DNA of 64,000 bases from Fragum whitleyi (GCA_948146395.1 OX411544.1:39216630-39280629); one strand, 5' to 3'; counted from the stretch's first letter, positions 1-12,111 are shown. Numbers and translations: made by a program. Notes: generated by a model not told the origin, from the sequence alone.

Positions 1-424
1 CTTTGTTTTGATTAAATTATGTTTCTTTGAAAAACTAGAACTTGAATACATAATGGAATAAATAAATACAATAAAAAAAGCTAAGCGGGCACAAGAAACC
101 TTCGTTGAACGCTTTAAACATGTGTACTTATTTTTGAAAGCGTTAATTTGTGGCTATATTTGCAAGATATACAATTGTATTGTACAATAAAACAACATTT
201 ATTCAATATGAAACCTGCTCACTTTAATTTTTTATATATTTTCAAATCGCTCAGTGAAAAAAATCCAAATCATACACAATTCGTTTTCTTATGTACAAAG
301 CACTCGATTGCTGTAACCTTGCACAGAATCAGTATTGTTTACCTTTGTCCAGAAATTTCGGACCTACGTAAAAATTTCATCTGTGTTTATAACCGCCTAC
401 TTATGAAAATAAACAGCGCCCCAT

Positions 425-610
425 TCATGTCATACTTCTGGCAGTTGCTTCGGCTTTTATCTGTTGTACGGTCATAACGTAACTTCTCTCCTTGAACTGT
501 ATAACATGGCCGCCAGCTGTTGCGATATCCTTTGATTTAATATAAATATCGGTTGGTAATCTACTATATACGATTTCTTTACATTTATTAACCTTAAAAT
601 TGTAAGAACA
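425..610 (-). CDS. Candidate terminal coding exon, unknown protein
   Basis: Minus-strand open frame of 61 residues ending in TGA at 425. The C-terminal part reads like real protein (for example IKSKDIATAGGHVIQFKE, with mixed polarity and no low complexity). It is preceded by a pyrimidine run and a possible acceptor AATAAG at 611-616; a second possible acceptor (TTTTAAG) would start the exon at 592. Both leave the frame in phase 0. No family is recognised, no partner exon with a matching donor was found, and no clear poly(A) signal follows. It could be the last exon of a gene whose other exons lie at higher coordinates, or a chance open frame. Confidence 0.33.
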   Translation of the reverse strand, partial: CSYNFKVNKCKEIVYSRLPTDIYIKSKDIATAGGHVIQFKERSYVMTVQQIKAEATARSMT

Positions 611-782
611 CTTATTCAAAGAAAAAAAAATCATAAAAAAATTCCATACCTAACAAACGTTGATTGTCGCTGACGGTCACCTTAAAGCACTGTACATATC
701 TATTTTATTCCATTGATCATTTGCCATTTGGTTTTGTTTTAGAGTTGAGTGGTGCACGTGCCGCGTAAAGAGGTATTAATAT

Positions 783-975
783 TTGAAAGCAATTATATCA
801 CTTTAAGAACGGACTGTCAATCCAGAGGTCATGGGTTCGATCCCCGACGGCGGCATTCATTCTTTCCGACTATTTGTCTTTCACCAATGGGTTGATAATC
901 GTAGACCTATGTGACATAGCAGCTGGAGGCTCGATAAGGGTGTGGTGGTTGTACTGGTGAGAGAAATACCAGGAA
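783..975 (+). repeat. tRNA-derived SINE (family J), copy 1
   Basis: A polymerase III B-box-like GGTTCGATCCC at about 834-844 follows a degenerate anticodon-arm remnant. The body has the signatures AGCAGCTGGAGGCT and GTGAGAAATACC that recur in reverse at 28290-28470 and 57640-57838. The tRNA part does not fold as a complete cloverleaf, so this is a SINE, not a tRNA gene. Confidence 0.65.
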
Positions 976-1454
976 ACCATAACTGAAAAAATGTTCAAAG
1001 CGGCGTAAAAACTCCATTCTGATGATTCAATCACTTTAAAATGATGGGACTTTTGAATAAGATGATGCGAAAGTATTGTTAAATTTTGTGAACAACAATT
1101 TACCACATAGGTTTTTCTGTTTCAGAAAAGGCCGCGCGAATTTCGACCAAAATGTTTCCATTCTTCTAACCTGTCATTCTTTGTAAAGGATGTAATGATC
1201 AGATACATCAAACAAAATATTAGATCCCATTTAAAAATCTGCACAAAAAATGACAAACCGAATCAATTTTCATCATAATGATCGCCAAACAATTAAATGT
1301 CCCCACGCCTTTGTAAAGTACTGATGTGTATCTATGTTCGGATGGGTAGATTAGTCGGATACAATCTTGTCCTTGCACCGATGACACGAGCTGATTGTCA
1401 TCGTACCACACGTACAACCGTCAGTGTATCGTGTGTTTACCCTTTACCAGCCGA

Positions 1455-1882
1455 TACAGTTAGTTACATTGTGAAATTGACATCACTCCGATCAAAATCA
1501 TTCTAAATTGATCACTCAGCGCTCCATTCATTCATTCCAAACACTCAACGATCATAAACGCTCAAAAATCACGTGAAAACGTTTCGTGATCCTTCAAGAC
1601 GATAAACATTTTATTCAAATTGATCAAATCTACGATTTTATAAGCTGATGTAGAATTAAAGTGTCTAATTGGTCCATGGTGACACGCAAACAGTAAAGTA
1701 AGTATATTGTTTTAAAGGGAGGTAATAAAAATCGCTAATTTTGTTCATCCTGAACAAAATTTGCGATATTGGATTACCCCCTCGCATTCCATTCAAAACT
1801 AGCTACATACACTCATTCAATTTCATTCCAATATTATTCCAAAATCAATCATCTTGTCAATTTCACTATGTTCTTAACTGTA
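1455..1882 (+). mobile_element. TIR family A MITE, copy A1 (full length)
   Basis: A 428-bp element. The left end is TACAGTTAGTTACATTGTG then GAAATTGACA; the right end is its inverted counterpart ending AACTGTA. TA at both ends fits a TA target duplication as in Tc1/mariner elements. Internal landmarks are GCGCTCCATTCATTCATTCC and a strong central hairpin (about 1718-1780) with arms built on TCGCTAATTTTGTTCA and its complement. It has no coding capacity. This copy serves as the family reference. Confidence 0.82.
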
Positions 1883-1958
1883 CCACGCGTACAACTGTCA
1901 TTCTATTGTGTGTATACCTTTTACCAATCTATCACAGTGTATAGATACACAGGTTTAG

Positions 1959-2116
1959 GATAGTGGACCTGTAACAGTTACGTAACATTTCCGGAGTAAT
2001 GAACTTTAACAATGTTAATCGAGGTTTCCTAATGAATTTCATTAGGAAACCTCGGTCGACATCGTGAAAGATCATTAGTTTCAAAATATTGCGGAGCTAT
2101 TACAGTTCCACTATTA
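1959..2116. mobile_element. Palindromic family D element, copy D1
   Basis: About 158 bp that are almost one inverted repeat. The ends are TAGTGGACCTGTAACAG and its complement; the centre is a near-perfect hairpin with arms GAGGTTTCCTAATG at about 2021-2055. Four more copies lie at 18484, 47215, 47775 and 53341. Non-coding foldback MITE. Confidence 0.78.
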
Positions 2117-2695
2117 CAAATTACATGTATCTTTTTTTTTTTCAATTTACAAGACTCGGTTTTAATTATTTCAGGTATGTCGGGATGTCGATTGCGTGAG
2201 TTTAAAGCTTAGTAATATATATAATAAATTACACGTACTTCAAAGGTGAAAGGGGGTTAAGCTTTTTTATTTTGTTTTTAGGGAAACTTTTAGTAAGCCC
2301 AATCTCAACATTGAGTGAATATTGTTATTTACGTTTAAACTAATGTTTAAATGTATTACATATATAGGACCTAAATGTACTTGTTCAAAATCGCAGATAT
2401 AAAAGATTCTAACAGATCTATTCATCATGAGATAATATATTTTAGAGGTTTTATTTGTGTGTTATTTAATGGGATAAACTAACTGATATTTTTGTATATG
2501 AAAAAGTGTGCATCTAACAGTATGATCCAGTTTAATTTGAACACAAAAAATGTTGTGCATTTCTTGACTATAAAGTTTTCCTTTTTCCAGAATTTCGGGT
2601 GATTGCGATAATTATCCAAGAGTACACTTATTGTATAGACTTAACGCAGAGTAGTGATATTACCTCTTAAAACGTCACAACAGCAATCATTGAAG

Positions 2696-3137
2696 TACAG
2701 TTAGTTACATTGTGAAATTGACATTCATCTCTATCAAAACCATTCTAATTCGCTCACTCAGCGCTCTATTAATTCATTCCAAACACTCACTCAAACCATT
2801 AAAAAACGCTCAAACCAATAGAAAAATATATAATAAAAAACGTCATTCAAAATAAATTTTGAAAGAGGAAAATTGCGATTTCACTGGCATAATTCAAATC
2901 GTTAGCTCCTCAAAGGTTCTTGAAGAAAAAGGAAGCTATGTATAGATTTTGTGTGCATATTTTATTAAAGGGAGATAATTAATATCGCAAATTTGTTCAT
3001 CCTTGACAAAATTTGCGATATAGGATTACCTTCCATTAATTTCACTCAAAACTCGCTCCATACGCTCATTCAATTTCAATCATTTTAATCATTCCAAAGT
3101 CATTCACCTTGTCAATTGTACGATGTTATTTACTGTG
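2696..3137 (+). mobile_element. TIR family A MITE, copy A2 (full length)
   Basis: About 442 bp, same orientation as A1. It has the TACAGTTAGTTACATTGTG left end, the central hairpin around the TTTGTTCATCC loop, and a right end of TTGTCAATTGTACGATG reaching TACTGTGA. Confidence 0.8.
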
Positions 3138-3461
3138 ATAACAAAAGATGTACAAAATCTCATTTTTGAAGAACATAAATCAATTAAGAGAGAATCTCTT
3201 TACCGTTTTTAAAGATAGAGTTATCTCAGATACTAATGTTCAAAATGCGTTTTGACCAAAGGCCATTAAGGCATTAATTGATAACAACGAGGTTAAAATG
3301 AAGTTAATATTATTTCTGTGCAGGTGTAAAAACGGCATCAATTTGTTGATAAAACCTCTATCTGATTAGCCTTAAAAGATAACGTCTGTAAATGATGAGA
3401 CGTCCGCCTAATGGCACGTGCTTCAAACCCAGACCAAAAGTTTAAAAGATGAAAGTCACAA
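3138..3461. other. Unassigned interval
   Basis: AT-rich sequence between A2 and the family E remnant. I see no open frame with coding character, no repeat shared with the rest of the window and no splice signals. Confidence 0.5.
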
Positions 3462-3545
3462 TAAATTGAGCCTGTGTGTGACGTTTCTAATAATTTCAAA
3501 AACAAGTAATTCGCTTTGTCTGATCAGAGTCTTTCTTGGACGCTC
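3462..3545 (+). repeat. Family E remnant
   Basis: Half of a family E element: GAGCCTGTGTGTGACG at the left and TCTGATCAGAGTCTTTC at the right, as in the fuller copies at 28533-28772 and 29457-29692. Confidence 0.45.
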
Positions 3546-3587
3546 TGTAGATAGCAACTGGCCAAAAGTTTCTTAAGCTTTCGCCGA

Positions 3588-3608
3588 ATAATAATAATAA
3601 TAATTATG

Positions 3609-3684
<76 letters not shown>

Positions 3685-3723
3685 TAATAAAAATAATAAT
3701 AATGATGATGGTGATGATGATGA

Positions 3724-3764
<41 letters not shown>

Positions 3765-3800
3765 TATAAGGAAAAAAATAATGTTAATAATAATGATAAT
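3588..3800. repeat. AAT trinucleotide microsatellite
   Basis: Long run of AAT units, interrupted near the middle by GATGATGGTGATGATG. On the minus strand it gives an artefactual Ile/Tyr/His open frame. Confidence 0.97.
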
Positions 3801-4289
3801 AATAATTATCAAGATATGATATCAAAAATAAAATTATGCTTGAATGTCAAGTCTTTGAAATGTCTGTGCTTGAAGCAAACGAGAAGTTTTAAGAGATGTT
3901 AAGCACAGATTCTTTCATGATATGACAGCTTGGATAGTCACGGAAATTGTATGCGCATATCATTGTGCGTTGGGTGATGATTCAATTGTCTCTGCGTCTT
4001 TATGATTCGAGCATCTAATAGGCTGAAAAATTGGTTACATACCTACATAAAAAGAAAATGGTTAAGACCAATTTTGAATGCTGGTGCAAAAACTAAAATT
4101 CAAAAATATACCTCAATCTAGATAATTCTTCACTTTTATATTGTCCTTGTAAATATGCCTTGGGGCATCTTGATAAGCAAGCAATGATTTCAATACATTT
4201 ATATTCAACGCGCAACTGACGGGAATTAACGACAAAAATATTTTGTTTGGTATTTAAACAGTAAATAATATCCCCCCCCCCACTTTCCT

Positions 4290-4322
<33 letters not shown>

Positions 4323-4919
4323 GGGGGGGGGGGTGTATTTTTATCTTATATGGAACTGAAATCCCAATTAAACAGTATAGAAGATCACGGCTAATAAAAA
4401 CTGCCTTGTGTTTGCAAAGTATACCTGGCTGTGTACGTGCCCTTGCAAAGCGGGATATAATTTGCAAACGAAAATGATCGTTTTCTCATTTGAACGTAGG
4501 GCTGTATTAGATGATGTAAACATATCCCAGACTAAGATATCATAATTTATATTATCTGGCGGCAATAATGAACCTTTGTATCTTTAATCTGATATGTAGA
4601 TTTAGACCTGTAATTTCCATATTTAGTTGTTTTAAGGCATGACCAGGGGAGTTTAACAAGGGGATACTTTACGGTCAGCACTCTTTATGCAACTTATGTC
4701 CATTAGTTTCGCCGTTCAAATAAGGCAAAAATGTGATGACATATTGGGGTTAGGTCATACCATAAATATTTCGCGTCGTCGAAAATGTGGTCGAGATTTT
4801 TTTTTTCAGAAATTGAACGATTTATGTCTTCTAAGACGACGAGGTTGAAATTTCGTCATCATGACCATCATCTACTAACTTCACACGTGCTTTTTTTATT
4901 AACATCGATTTTTTTTTAA
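3801..4919. other. Intergenic, with a C/T/G homopolymer block
   Basis: No gene seen. At 4272-4333 there is a run of C, then about 30 T, then about 12 G, so the C and G runs could pair across the T run. Around 4430-4480 is a short stretch resembling family E right ends (GCAAAGCGGGATATAATTTG). Confidence 0.6.
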
Positions 4920-5372
4920 TTACAACATCCAGAAATTAACAAGATGAATGGTTTTTGGAATAATTTTGGAATGAAATTGAATGAGTGTGTGGAGCGAGCT
5001 TGAGTGAAATTAAAGAGATGTAACCCAATATCGCTTTTTTGTTCAGGATGAACAAAATTAGCGACACTTATAACCTCCCTTTAATAAAATATGCATACAG
5101 ATTCTATGAATAACTTTCTATGTCTTCATGAACCAATCATACCCATACAAAATTCAATTATGTTAGTGAAATCGTGGATTTTATCTTCCGATTTATATTT
5201 TGAATGAAATTGTTAATCTTGTCGGTTTTTTTTTTTTTTTTTTTGTAATTTTTGGGCTTTTCTCATGGTTTGAGTGAGTGAGTGTTTTGAATGAATGAAT
5301 GGAGCGCTGAGTGATCGATTTAGAATGGTTTAGATTGAGATGAATGTCAATTTTAGGATGTAACTAACTGTA
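4920..5372 (-). mobile_element. TIR family A MITE, copy A3
   Basis: Reverse orientation. The right terminus GATGTAACTAACTGTA is well kept; the left terminus has diverged (AACATCCAGAAATTAACAAG). Central hairpin arms and the GGAGCGCTGAGTGA landmark are present. Confidence 0.75.
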
Positions 5373-6379
5373 TTCTGATAAACTATCTCAGAACTAAACC
5401 ATATACTGTTGGTAATCATTGCAAGTGTTTTAATCCAATCTTATCTATTCAAAATTTAAAAAAAAATTCGTTCCAATTCAAGGTGTAGATTTTGTGCATA
5501 ATCCCTTTAAGAATCTCATTTTTTCGCCAAATGTTAGTCGATTTTTTCTTCAAAATAAACTTTATATATCGCTAGATATGTATCCATACCCCCTTCTTGG
5601 TGCCCTCAACCTTGTGATGTGCCGTTACATGGTCAGTTGAACTAGTCATTAATTCAACTTTCATTTTTATGTCAGGTTTGAGGTCATTTTCCCTGTAACC
5701 CATCCCGCATCATTGCTTTATGATTGTGTTGATAACATTTTTCGTTTCACAGAAATGGCGTCGGAAAAAGCTTAGATATTTCTTGTTAGTTATTCGAGTC
5801 TTCAAATAGCAATATGACTAATGAGGCTGAATAAATGTAAAATAAAAAAGTGTTTGTTGCCTTTATGCTTTATTTATTTTCCTACTTCTGTTGCTACTCT
5901 GGGATATAATGAAGAGTTGAACGACGCGTTGGAAAATGCGTCTGTCAATTATTGATAACTCTTTTTTTTTTGGGGGGGGGGGTCTTTTTCTTTCTTTCTT
6001 TTATCAAAATTCTGGACTTTATCTTAAATTTCTTTTCAAAAAATATAATCTCTGAAAAATCTCTTGAGAATGGCAAGGAAAATGTATTGGTAAAAAAAAG
6101 AATGAAATTTTACCCAAATTGATCTATGAAATAATCAGTTGACTCACTTCGAACAAAATCGTGAAAACGATGTAAATCAATAAACATGTTTACAAACAAC
6201 GGGAACAACATCGTAAAACACCAGAGGGTGTACTTGTGAGATACGTTCATATCCGATGACTGTCTCTTTGACGTGCAATGATCACAGGTCAATTTTAAAA
6301 TAAAGACAAGAAGAACATGGTGGTCCTAATCGGCTCACTCTATGATTTTATAATTTTTAGCCTTTCCATTACCATTCAC
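5373..6379. other. Intergenic, no gene seen
   Basis: AT-rich, with a T then G homopolymer near 5964-5983. A minus-strand open frame at 6110-6292 ends near a good donor-like GTGAGT (revcomp about 6143-6148), but no phase-compatible acceptor exon was found, so I do not call a gene. Confidence 0.45.
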
Positions 6380-6690
6380 TTGCGTTTTTAATAGCATTTT
6401 GGCAGAGCTCTACCAAAGAAACATCTATGCTAAGTTTCAGCATGATTGACCTAGTGGTTTGGGAGAAGGAGATAAGATTTCCTCATTTTTGGCCTTTCGA
6501 TTAAGACCAAAGAGTTTTTGATGGAATGAAATTCTTTAAACAAATTAGGTAGGAACATCCCTGTCATGCTTCAGCTTGATCAACCCAGTTGTTGTTAGGA
6601 AGAAGAAACTGTTTAAAGAAATTGTTGATGGACGGAGGAATGGCTGGTCGAACGGACAGACGGAGGATAGACGGACGGTTGATGGTGAAT
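6380..6690 (+). repeat. Dispersed repeat with GACGGA tail (family P)
   Basis: A degenerate dispersed element recognised by phrases such as AGTTTCAGCATGATTGACC and a tail rich in GGACAGACGG and GACGGACGG. Related tails occur at 46485-46680, 49495-49700 and 56290-56480. Such sequences are common in mollusc genomes (inference from general knowledge). Confidence 0.4.
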
Positions 6691-7113
6691 GATCAAATCT
6701 ATTTCATATTTATTCAGTTATATCGTGCGATCGAACCAATGATATCTTTGACTGAGACGTTGTTCGTAAGTGAGCTTGAAAGAGTTTTGCTCCATGGATG
6801 ACAAATATTCATAGTGCTACAAATAGTTTCGCCCTGTATCCTTCAAATATCACCCGTAGCAACTAGTTAACATTTGACCTGAATGTTACCGCAGCCCCAA
6901 AGTCATGCGGTGTCCGTGCGATCATTGCGCCAAATACCTTGCTTTTTTAATATATTTTTTTTTTTACGAAGATTTTTGTGTACTACAAAGTCGTACGGAG
7001 ACCATGGCCCCTATGGGTTGTTAGACAACCAAATAAATTATCGCACATGGGCATTGTCCACAACATTCTACGGTTCCTACGCATCCACACGGTGTAAAAA
7101 AAGATCTAGTTGG

Positions 7114-7280
7114 GCAATCGGGAACTTTCAAAAATTCTACGAAATAGACCTCGGAAATGATAAAGGCGCAGACATGAGAGAAAAAACAAATATCAACGAA
7201 AGAAAGTAATCTTTGCATATTATAATTTGATGAAACGCAATGATTAAATGCGTTTTCTCATCAAATCATAATTCATGCCC
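7114..7280 (+). repeat. Family F hairpin repeat, copy F1
   Basis: A conserved block ATTCTACGAAATAGACCTCG is followed about 70 bp later by a hairpin whose arms read TTTGATGAAACGCA and its complement. The same block and an equivalent hairpin recur at 10278-10514, and in reverse at 58399-58634. Confidence 0.6.
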
Positions 7281-7814
7281 AAAAGATCTGCAAAGACTTG
7301 ATTTGAAAGAATTTAAGAATGTTCTTTTCCGCGAACGTATTGACCTTAGTGCCGATTTACCTAAAATAGCCCAAACTAAACTTGCGTCCGGTGTACGCTT
7401 CAGTTAACGGAAAAGTCTGAGCGATGTTTTGTAGCCCGTATCTATCGGGGATAGAATCATCCTCTTTATTAAAGAATCATCGTCTCACTTAACGCCCCCG
7501 TCACTCCAACGTGAACTTCGTCTCGTTATCCCCTCTTGTACACACGAAAGCGTGTTGTATCAGAGCATGCTGTAACACAGCCAAAGTACACAATTAATCG
7601 ATGGCCTTCATCCAGATAACCGTTGATTGTGACAATTAATTGTTACGTAGTCTTGGCAGGGTTATCGCACAATTATATAATCCAATGAATAGTTTGACCC
7701 AGTATGCCTTTGACCGTCGTGTCCTCTGATTCCACTAATTGTATCGTATTGGCTTCCATCATTGCGTTACCTATAAGAACTATTACACCGTATATCGTTA
7801 CATCATGACGGTCG

Positions 7815-7934
7815 GAAAGAAAAAGAGAGAGAGACGGGGACTGAGAAACAGAGAAAGACAAAGAAAGAGAGAGAGAAAGGGAGAGAAAAGAGAGAGAGAG
7901 AGCGGGAGAGAGGGGGGAGAAGAGGAGAGGGGGT
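7815..7934. repeat. Purine-rich GA tract
   Basis: About 120 bp of AG/GGGAGA-rich sequence, nearly free of pyrimidines on the plus strand. It produces a spurious Arg/Glu open frame. Confidence 0.95.
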
Positions 7935-8207
7935 AAAATGACATTCTTTGACGTCTCTGAAACTACTGTTTGACTGTTCCTAATTCATGATGAATAGTCA
8001 TTTTCATATAATGACGGTTTTTCAATCGAGCTTGAAACAGTTTAGGACCACAATAGAAATAAGAGGATCTAGTTTTCTTCTTTTTTGTGTTATCCTTGGT
8101 AATGGAGCTCATAACATGGTGCTTTTTTTTTCAACCTTTTTCCTGGATCCAAAATTATTTGTTATACTACTTTTACTATGCCATGTTCTGTACTCTTTTA
8201 CCTAACG

Positions 8208-9420
8208 CCCCGGTCTCACAGACCCCGATTTCCAAAATAATCGTAGTGCTTCGGGAGAACGCATTTTCTCCGATTTAATACGAATTCGGGCCGTTTTTCT
8301 CCGATCATCCTTGGACGGGGCGTAGTTTTAGATATACACGCGGTGTGTTCCCGATGGGTTGCGAAAAACTACGATGCGATACGATTTACTACGCTTTTGC
8401 CCCGATTTTGTTCCGAAGTACCCCGAGTTAAGGAGCCGAGTTACTACGAAACAGTACGATCTAGACCGACTGTCCCGATTTCTTACTACGATGGACTTCG
8501 ATGCACAAAGATTAAATGCGACATACGCCGACAGATCCGAATCGACTACGAGTTCCAAATCTTTTTTCAGGATTATGCCCCGATTTCGTACACTGGGTAT
8601 ATAAATTCCGTGATTTAACAGCAACAAAATCATTTATCATATGGATATTAGAGTGACAGTGAGAAATTCGAGGAGGATCGTGTCCTTTTCATACTCTGTC
8701 AGGACGCCGTGTTTGAACGGCTTCTTTTTCTTTATGACAGCCTCAAACTCATTTTGCAGGACAACTGGCTGATCCGGCATAACAATAGGGTCAGGTTGGT
8801 TCTCTGTGCTTAATGTTGGAGCTTGGTCGCTCGATGGATGAGGCATATCTGTTGTAGCTGCCTGTTTTTAGGTCCCTTGTATTGAAGAATAGGGAAGCGT
8901 CTCGTTCAAAGGTTTTGAACTGAATGAATTGTTTTCAAAGGGGATTTGCCTTTTTATACTCCTCGAAATTTGAGGTACTTCGTAGTACTACGGGATGATA
9001 TCTTAGAAGTTCGTAGTTATTCGGTGTAGGTCGGTGTAGCACGGGTTGCTAGTCGCGTATCTCGTCGTACTTCATCGGCGAGAATCGGGAGTTACTCGTA
9101 GTGCATCGGTGTTATTCGGGGTTCATCGCCGAGGTAGGTTCGCCGAATTAGGACCGATTCTGTCGCCGAATAACGCCGATTTGCTTACTACGATCAACGA
9201 CGACTTAGAACGAGGTACACCGAGGTGCGCCGATTTATGCACGATTTTCGAAATCGGGAGAAAAATTTGCGTGTTGAAATTTTTGTCCCGATTCATTTTC
9301 GATCCCGAATTGATGCCGATTTGAGTCAGGAGGCACTACGACTCTCCCGAAGCTAGCCGATTTCGCGCCGATTTTGAAATTTTCGAAATCGGGATTAAAT
9401 CGGGGTCTGTGAGACCGGGG
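8208..9420. mobile_element. 1.2-kb TIR DNA transposon (family H)
   Basis: Perfect 24-bp terminal inverted repeats: CCCCGGTCTCACAGACCCCG plus ATTT at 8208-8231 and the complement at 9397-9420. Both halves are packed with short motifs TACTACG and CCGATTT in both orientations, like subterminal transposase-binding repeats. The middle (8637-8846) carries a coding-like fragment on the minus strand. No complete transposase is visible, so the copy is non-autonomous. The superfamily is unclear, because the target duplication cannot be fixed by eye. Confidence 0.8.
8637..8846 (-). pseudogene. Coding-like fragment inside family H transposon
   Basis: Open frame of 69 residues with an ATG at 8846 and TGA at 8637. 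It is rich in Pro, Gln and Asp at the N-terminus (DQPVVLQNEFEAVIKKKKPF) and has balanced composition after that, unlike the motif-rich flanks. It may be a remnant of the element's own protein or of a captured exon. No family is recognised. The frame stays open upstream of the ATG for only a few codons. Confidence 0.35.
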
Positions 9421-10277
9421 GGTAAATAAACTTTTTATTATAGTCGTTGAATACAGGGTATTTTTTAACGACATCGTTTCTTAATTTTTCGTTTTTTTAA
9501 TTCTTATCAATTCTGATAATTCTACATCGAACTTTGCGTTACGATAATTTTAAATATAAAGCATTGTAGAGTAAAGGAGAGAAAAATATGCTATCAGCCT
9601 TACACATCCTATTAATTGTTACAATTATTTAGATAAGACCACACATTGAGACCTTTTTGGACGACTCCTTAAATATAGTAATAATATATATCTACTATTA
9701 AACTATTATACTTACATTGAATAATGTTTAGCTTTGTCAAACGTTTTTTTTTTTCATCTACATTTACATTCTAAATGTGTTTCTGTTTAACATACCATAA
9801 TTAATGTTAAAAAAAACTTTAAGTATTTTCTTGATATTTTTAACATTTGGACGGCTATTTTACATTCTTGTTACGTGATTACAAACATCTAACATGATTA
9901 CATATTAGTGCGCAACACCGTCCGAATATAGGTCACGCCTTTCTGTTTCTACCTCTATATCGAAAGAGCTGACCTAATTAATTACGTCATAAAGGCAGAG
10001 TTAATTAGTGACCGCATTATGTAATCTCGTTAGGTTGCATACCACCTGTTAAACTTTCAGCGGTCACTTAATTTCCCTGCGGGCATTTCAACTTTCAACA
10101 TGTAATTTGGTATAACGCTTTAAACATGTATGACTTGAATCATGTATATTTTGCGATATAATTTTAATGTTCGGTGACAGTGATTTTCACTTGATTTTCT
10201 TTCTTTCTTTTTTTTAATCAATTGTTAGATTTGCCCATTTGAAGCGTTCTGATTCAACACTGGCTGAAAATGTACAA
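9421..10277. other. Intergenic, no gene seen
   Basis: AT-rich sequence with no shared repeat, splice pair or coding-like frame that I can support. Confidence 0.5.
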
Positions 10278-10514
10278 TTTGGGGCCTTCAGCGATTCTAC
10301 GAAATAGACCTCGCATCCATGAAAGCACATTATTTCTTGAATTGGTTTCATGGCGTCAAAAAAAAATCAACATTTTCGCTAAGAATGATGTTGAGTAATA
10401 CAAACGAAAGCAAAGTAAATCAACGAAAGCTACATTTGAAAAACTTAGTATATCATTATTTGATAACAAATCGCGCTTTTCTGCGTTTTGTTATCTAATT
10501 ATAATTGAATGCCA
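10278..10514 (+). repeat. Family F hairpin repeat, copy F2
   Basis: Carries GATTCTACGAAATAGACCTCG-like sequence at the left and a hairpin with arms related to TTTGATAACAAA and GCGTTTTGTTATCTAA at the right. Confidence 0.6.
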
Positions 10515-10685
10515 AAATTATTTCCATAGAATTGCGAAAAGCATAGAAAAATATGCTTTTCTTATAGCGTTTGACCTAAGTAGTACCAGAACTTGATATG
10601 ACCCAAAATTACTAGTTAAAGTCCGTTGCTTTTCCTAGATTTCGGAAAATTCTAAGCGATGTTCCGAATTGAAAAAGTAACAGTT

Positions 10686-10790
10686 AAACGTGTTTTAAGC
10701 AACCACTTACGGGACCACCAAAAAGCGGTCGTTAAAGAGAATGGTCGCTTAGTACACGTTTTGATAACAAGTTAGAAACACAATTTAATT
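10686..10790 (+). repeat. Family O dispersed repeat, copy 1
   Basis: Shares GGACCACCAAAAAGCGGTCG and CTTAGTACACGTTTTG with 43915-44012. Function unknown. Confidence 0.55.
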
Positions 10791-11265
10791 GAAAATACAT
10801 ATTTTACTGCGAATTTCTCAATAATTATATGTTGTTAAAACTCAAACTAATGAGTTCTAAAAATAGGATCACTAACAATAGATTATAGACTAATGATATC
10901 TACATTTTGAAATATTTTTTATTCAAAGTAGGGGATTTTGAAACGGTCGCTTTAGTAAAAATGTTGGCATATTAGATTTACCGCTCGATCAAGAAGTACC
11001 GTATCATTGTATGTGATTTAATCTGTAAGGGGTAGGAAAGATGAGGGTTTAACCGTTTGACTATGGTTGCGTTATAATGTATAACAAAATGACGCAGTTG
11101 ACAACTACCCTTATTTTGACCGCCATTTACGAAAGATCGTTATATTTCACTAAATAATCAGAGTAGTTATTATGAAATAAAACAAATCTAAAAATCGTAC
11201 TAAATTGCGACATAAAATGCTGCTCTTGAAGTACAAAAAAATAAGATTTTACCCTTTTTTTCATT

Positions 11266-11494
11266 TTAACCCTTTCCTGTTTTACAAAATTTTGGACCTG
11301 TCCAAATCCAAAGATTTTGCAGACGAAAACTAAAATTGGATTTAATTTGAAAAATAACCATTCAGTAGGGTAGAAAATATAGTGTAAAAAGAAGAAATTA
11401 CTTGTCAGAAGCAATTTCTTCTTTTTTCACAATGTTTTCTCAATCATAAAATCACAGGCACGTAAAAAGCAGGGATTAAATAGCAAAGGGCTAA
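11266..11494 (+). mobile_element. piggyBac-like MITE (family B), copy B1
   Basis: 229 bp bounded by TTAA-CCCTTTCCTGTTTTAC and GCAAAGGG-CTAA (right target site mutated). The centre has a hairpin with arms AAGAAGAAATT and AATTTCTTCTT. See B2 for an intact pair of TTAA sites. Confidence 0.8.
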
Positions 11495-11825
11495 ATATGC
11501 GTCGAGACTTTCCGGGATGATTTTTGTAATCAAGTGACTTTTTTTCAATACAACGACGTTCTTTCACTCAGAACAATCACTCGCAGTAAAGCTATCCAGC
11601 CTTCAGGATGCAATTATGGTTGTGAACGTTAATAAATTATACCCTGTTTTGCAGGTCAGGATACGTGCAAAGCGGGACGATATTTCTCAAACACTTAGCG
11701 AATGTTTTTTATCGTGTACACAGAATTTGTTCCCATTTGAAAATTAAAGAATATGACATTTTGATATTATGCATGTTTGGATCAGAAAGATTGTGAGTGT
11801 CGAGAAACCGTGATCGCCGATCATT

Positions 11826-12036
11826 TGAGCCTGTGCGTGACATTTCCAACAATTTCACACCTGCGCGATGTACGAACGTTGGGTAGCGTTGACAACGACA
11901 CAATACAATGATAATATATGCCGACTGCATGAAGATAGATTTAGACCATATATATCAATATAGCGCATAATGAAGATTCTGGCCAGACTGTGCGGCTGCA
12001 CATTTGAAATTGTTGGAAATGTCACGCGCTGGCTCA
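11826..12036. repeat. Family E TIR repeat, copy E1
   Basis: The outer ends are inverted: GAGCCTGTGCGTGACATTTC at the left and its complement GAAATGTCACGCGCTGGCTC at the right. Non-coding. Confidence 0.7.
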
Positions 12037-12111
12037 TTTTCGATGAAAAATGGATCTTTGACACCTCACTCTTTATTGTTTATCTATACAGATATACATG
12101 TTATTATTTTT

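Noticed and set aside
805..865. Possible tRNA gene
   Set aside because: Only the anticodon and T-arm regions are tRNA-like; there is no closed acceptor stem, and the flanking body recurs as a SINE.
3573..3812. Minus-strand open frame of Ile, Tyr and His runs
   Set aside because: Translation of the AAT/GAT microsatellite; no gene.
4093..4467. 124-residue minus-strand open frame
   Set aside because: Contains long Pro and Lys runs from the C/T/G homopolymers and has no domain or splice support.
6110..6292. First-exon candidate with a hydrophobic N-terminus and a GTGAGT donor
   Set aside because: The donor phase matches no acceptor exon nearby, and the frame otherwise looks random.
7739..7936. 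Plus-strand Arg/Glu-rich open frame
   Set aside because: Runs through a purine tract; simple sequence.
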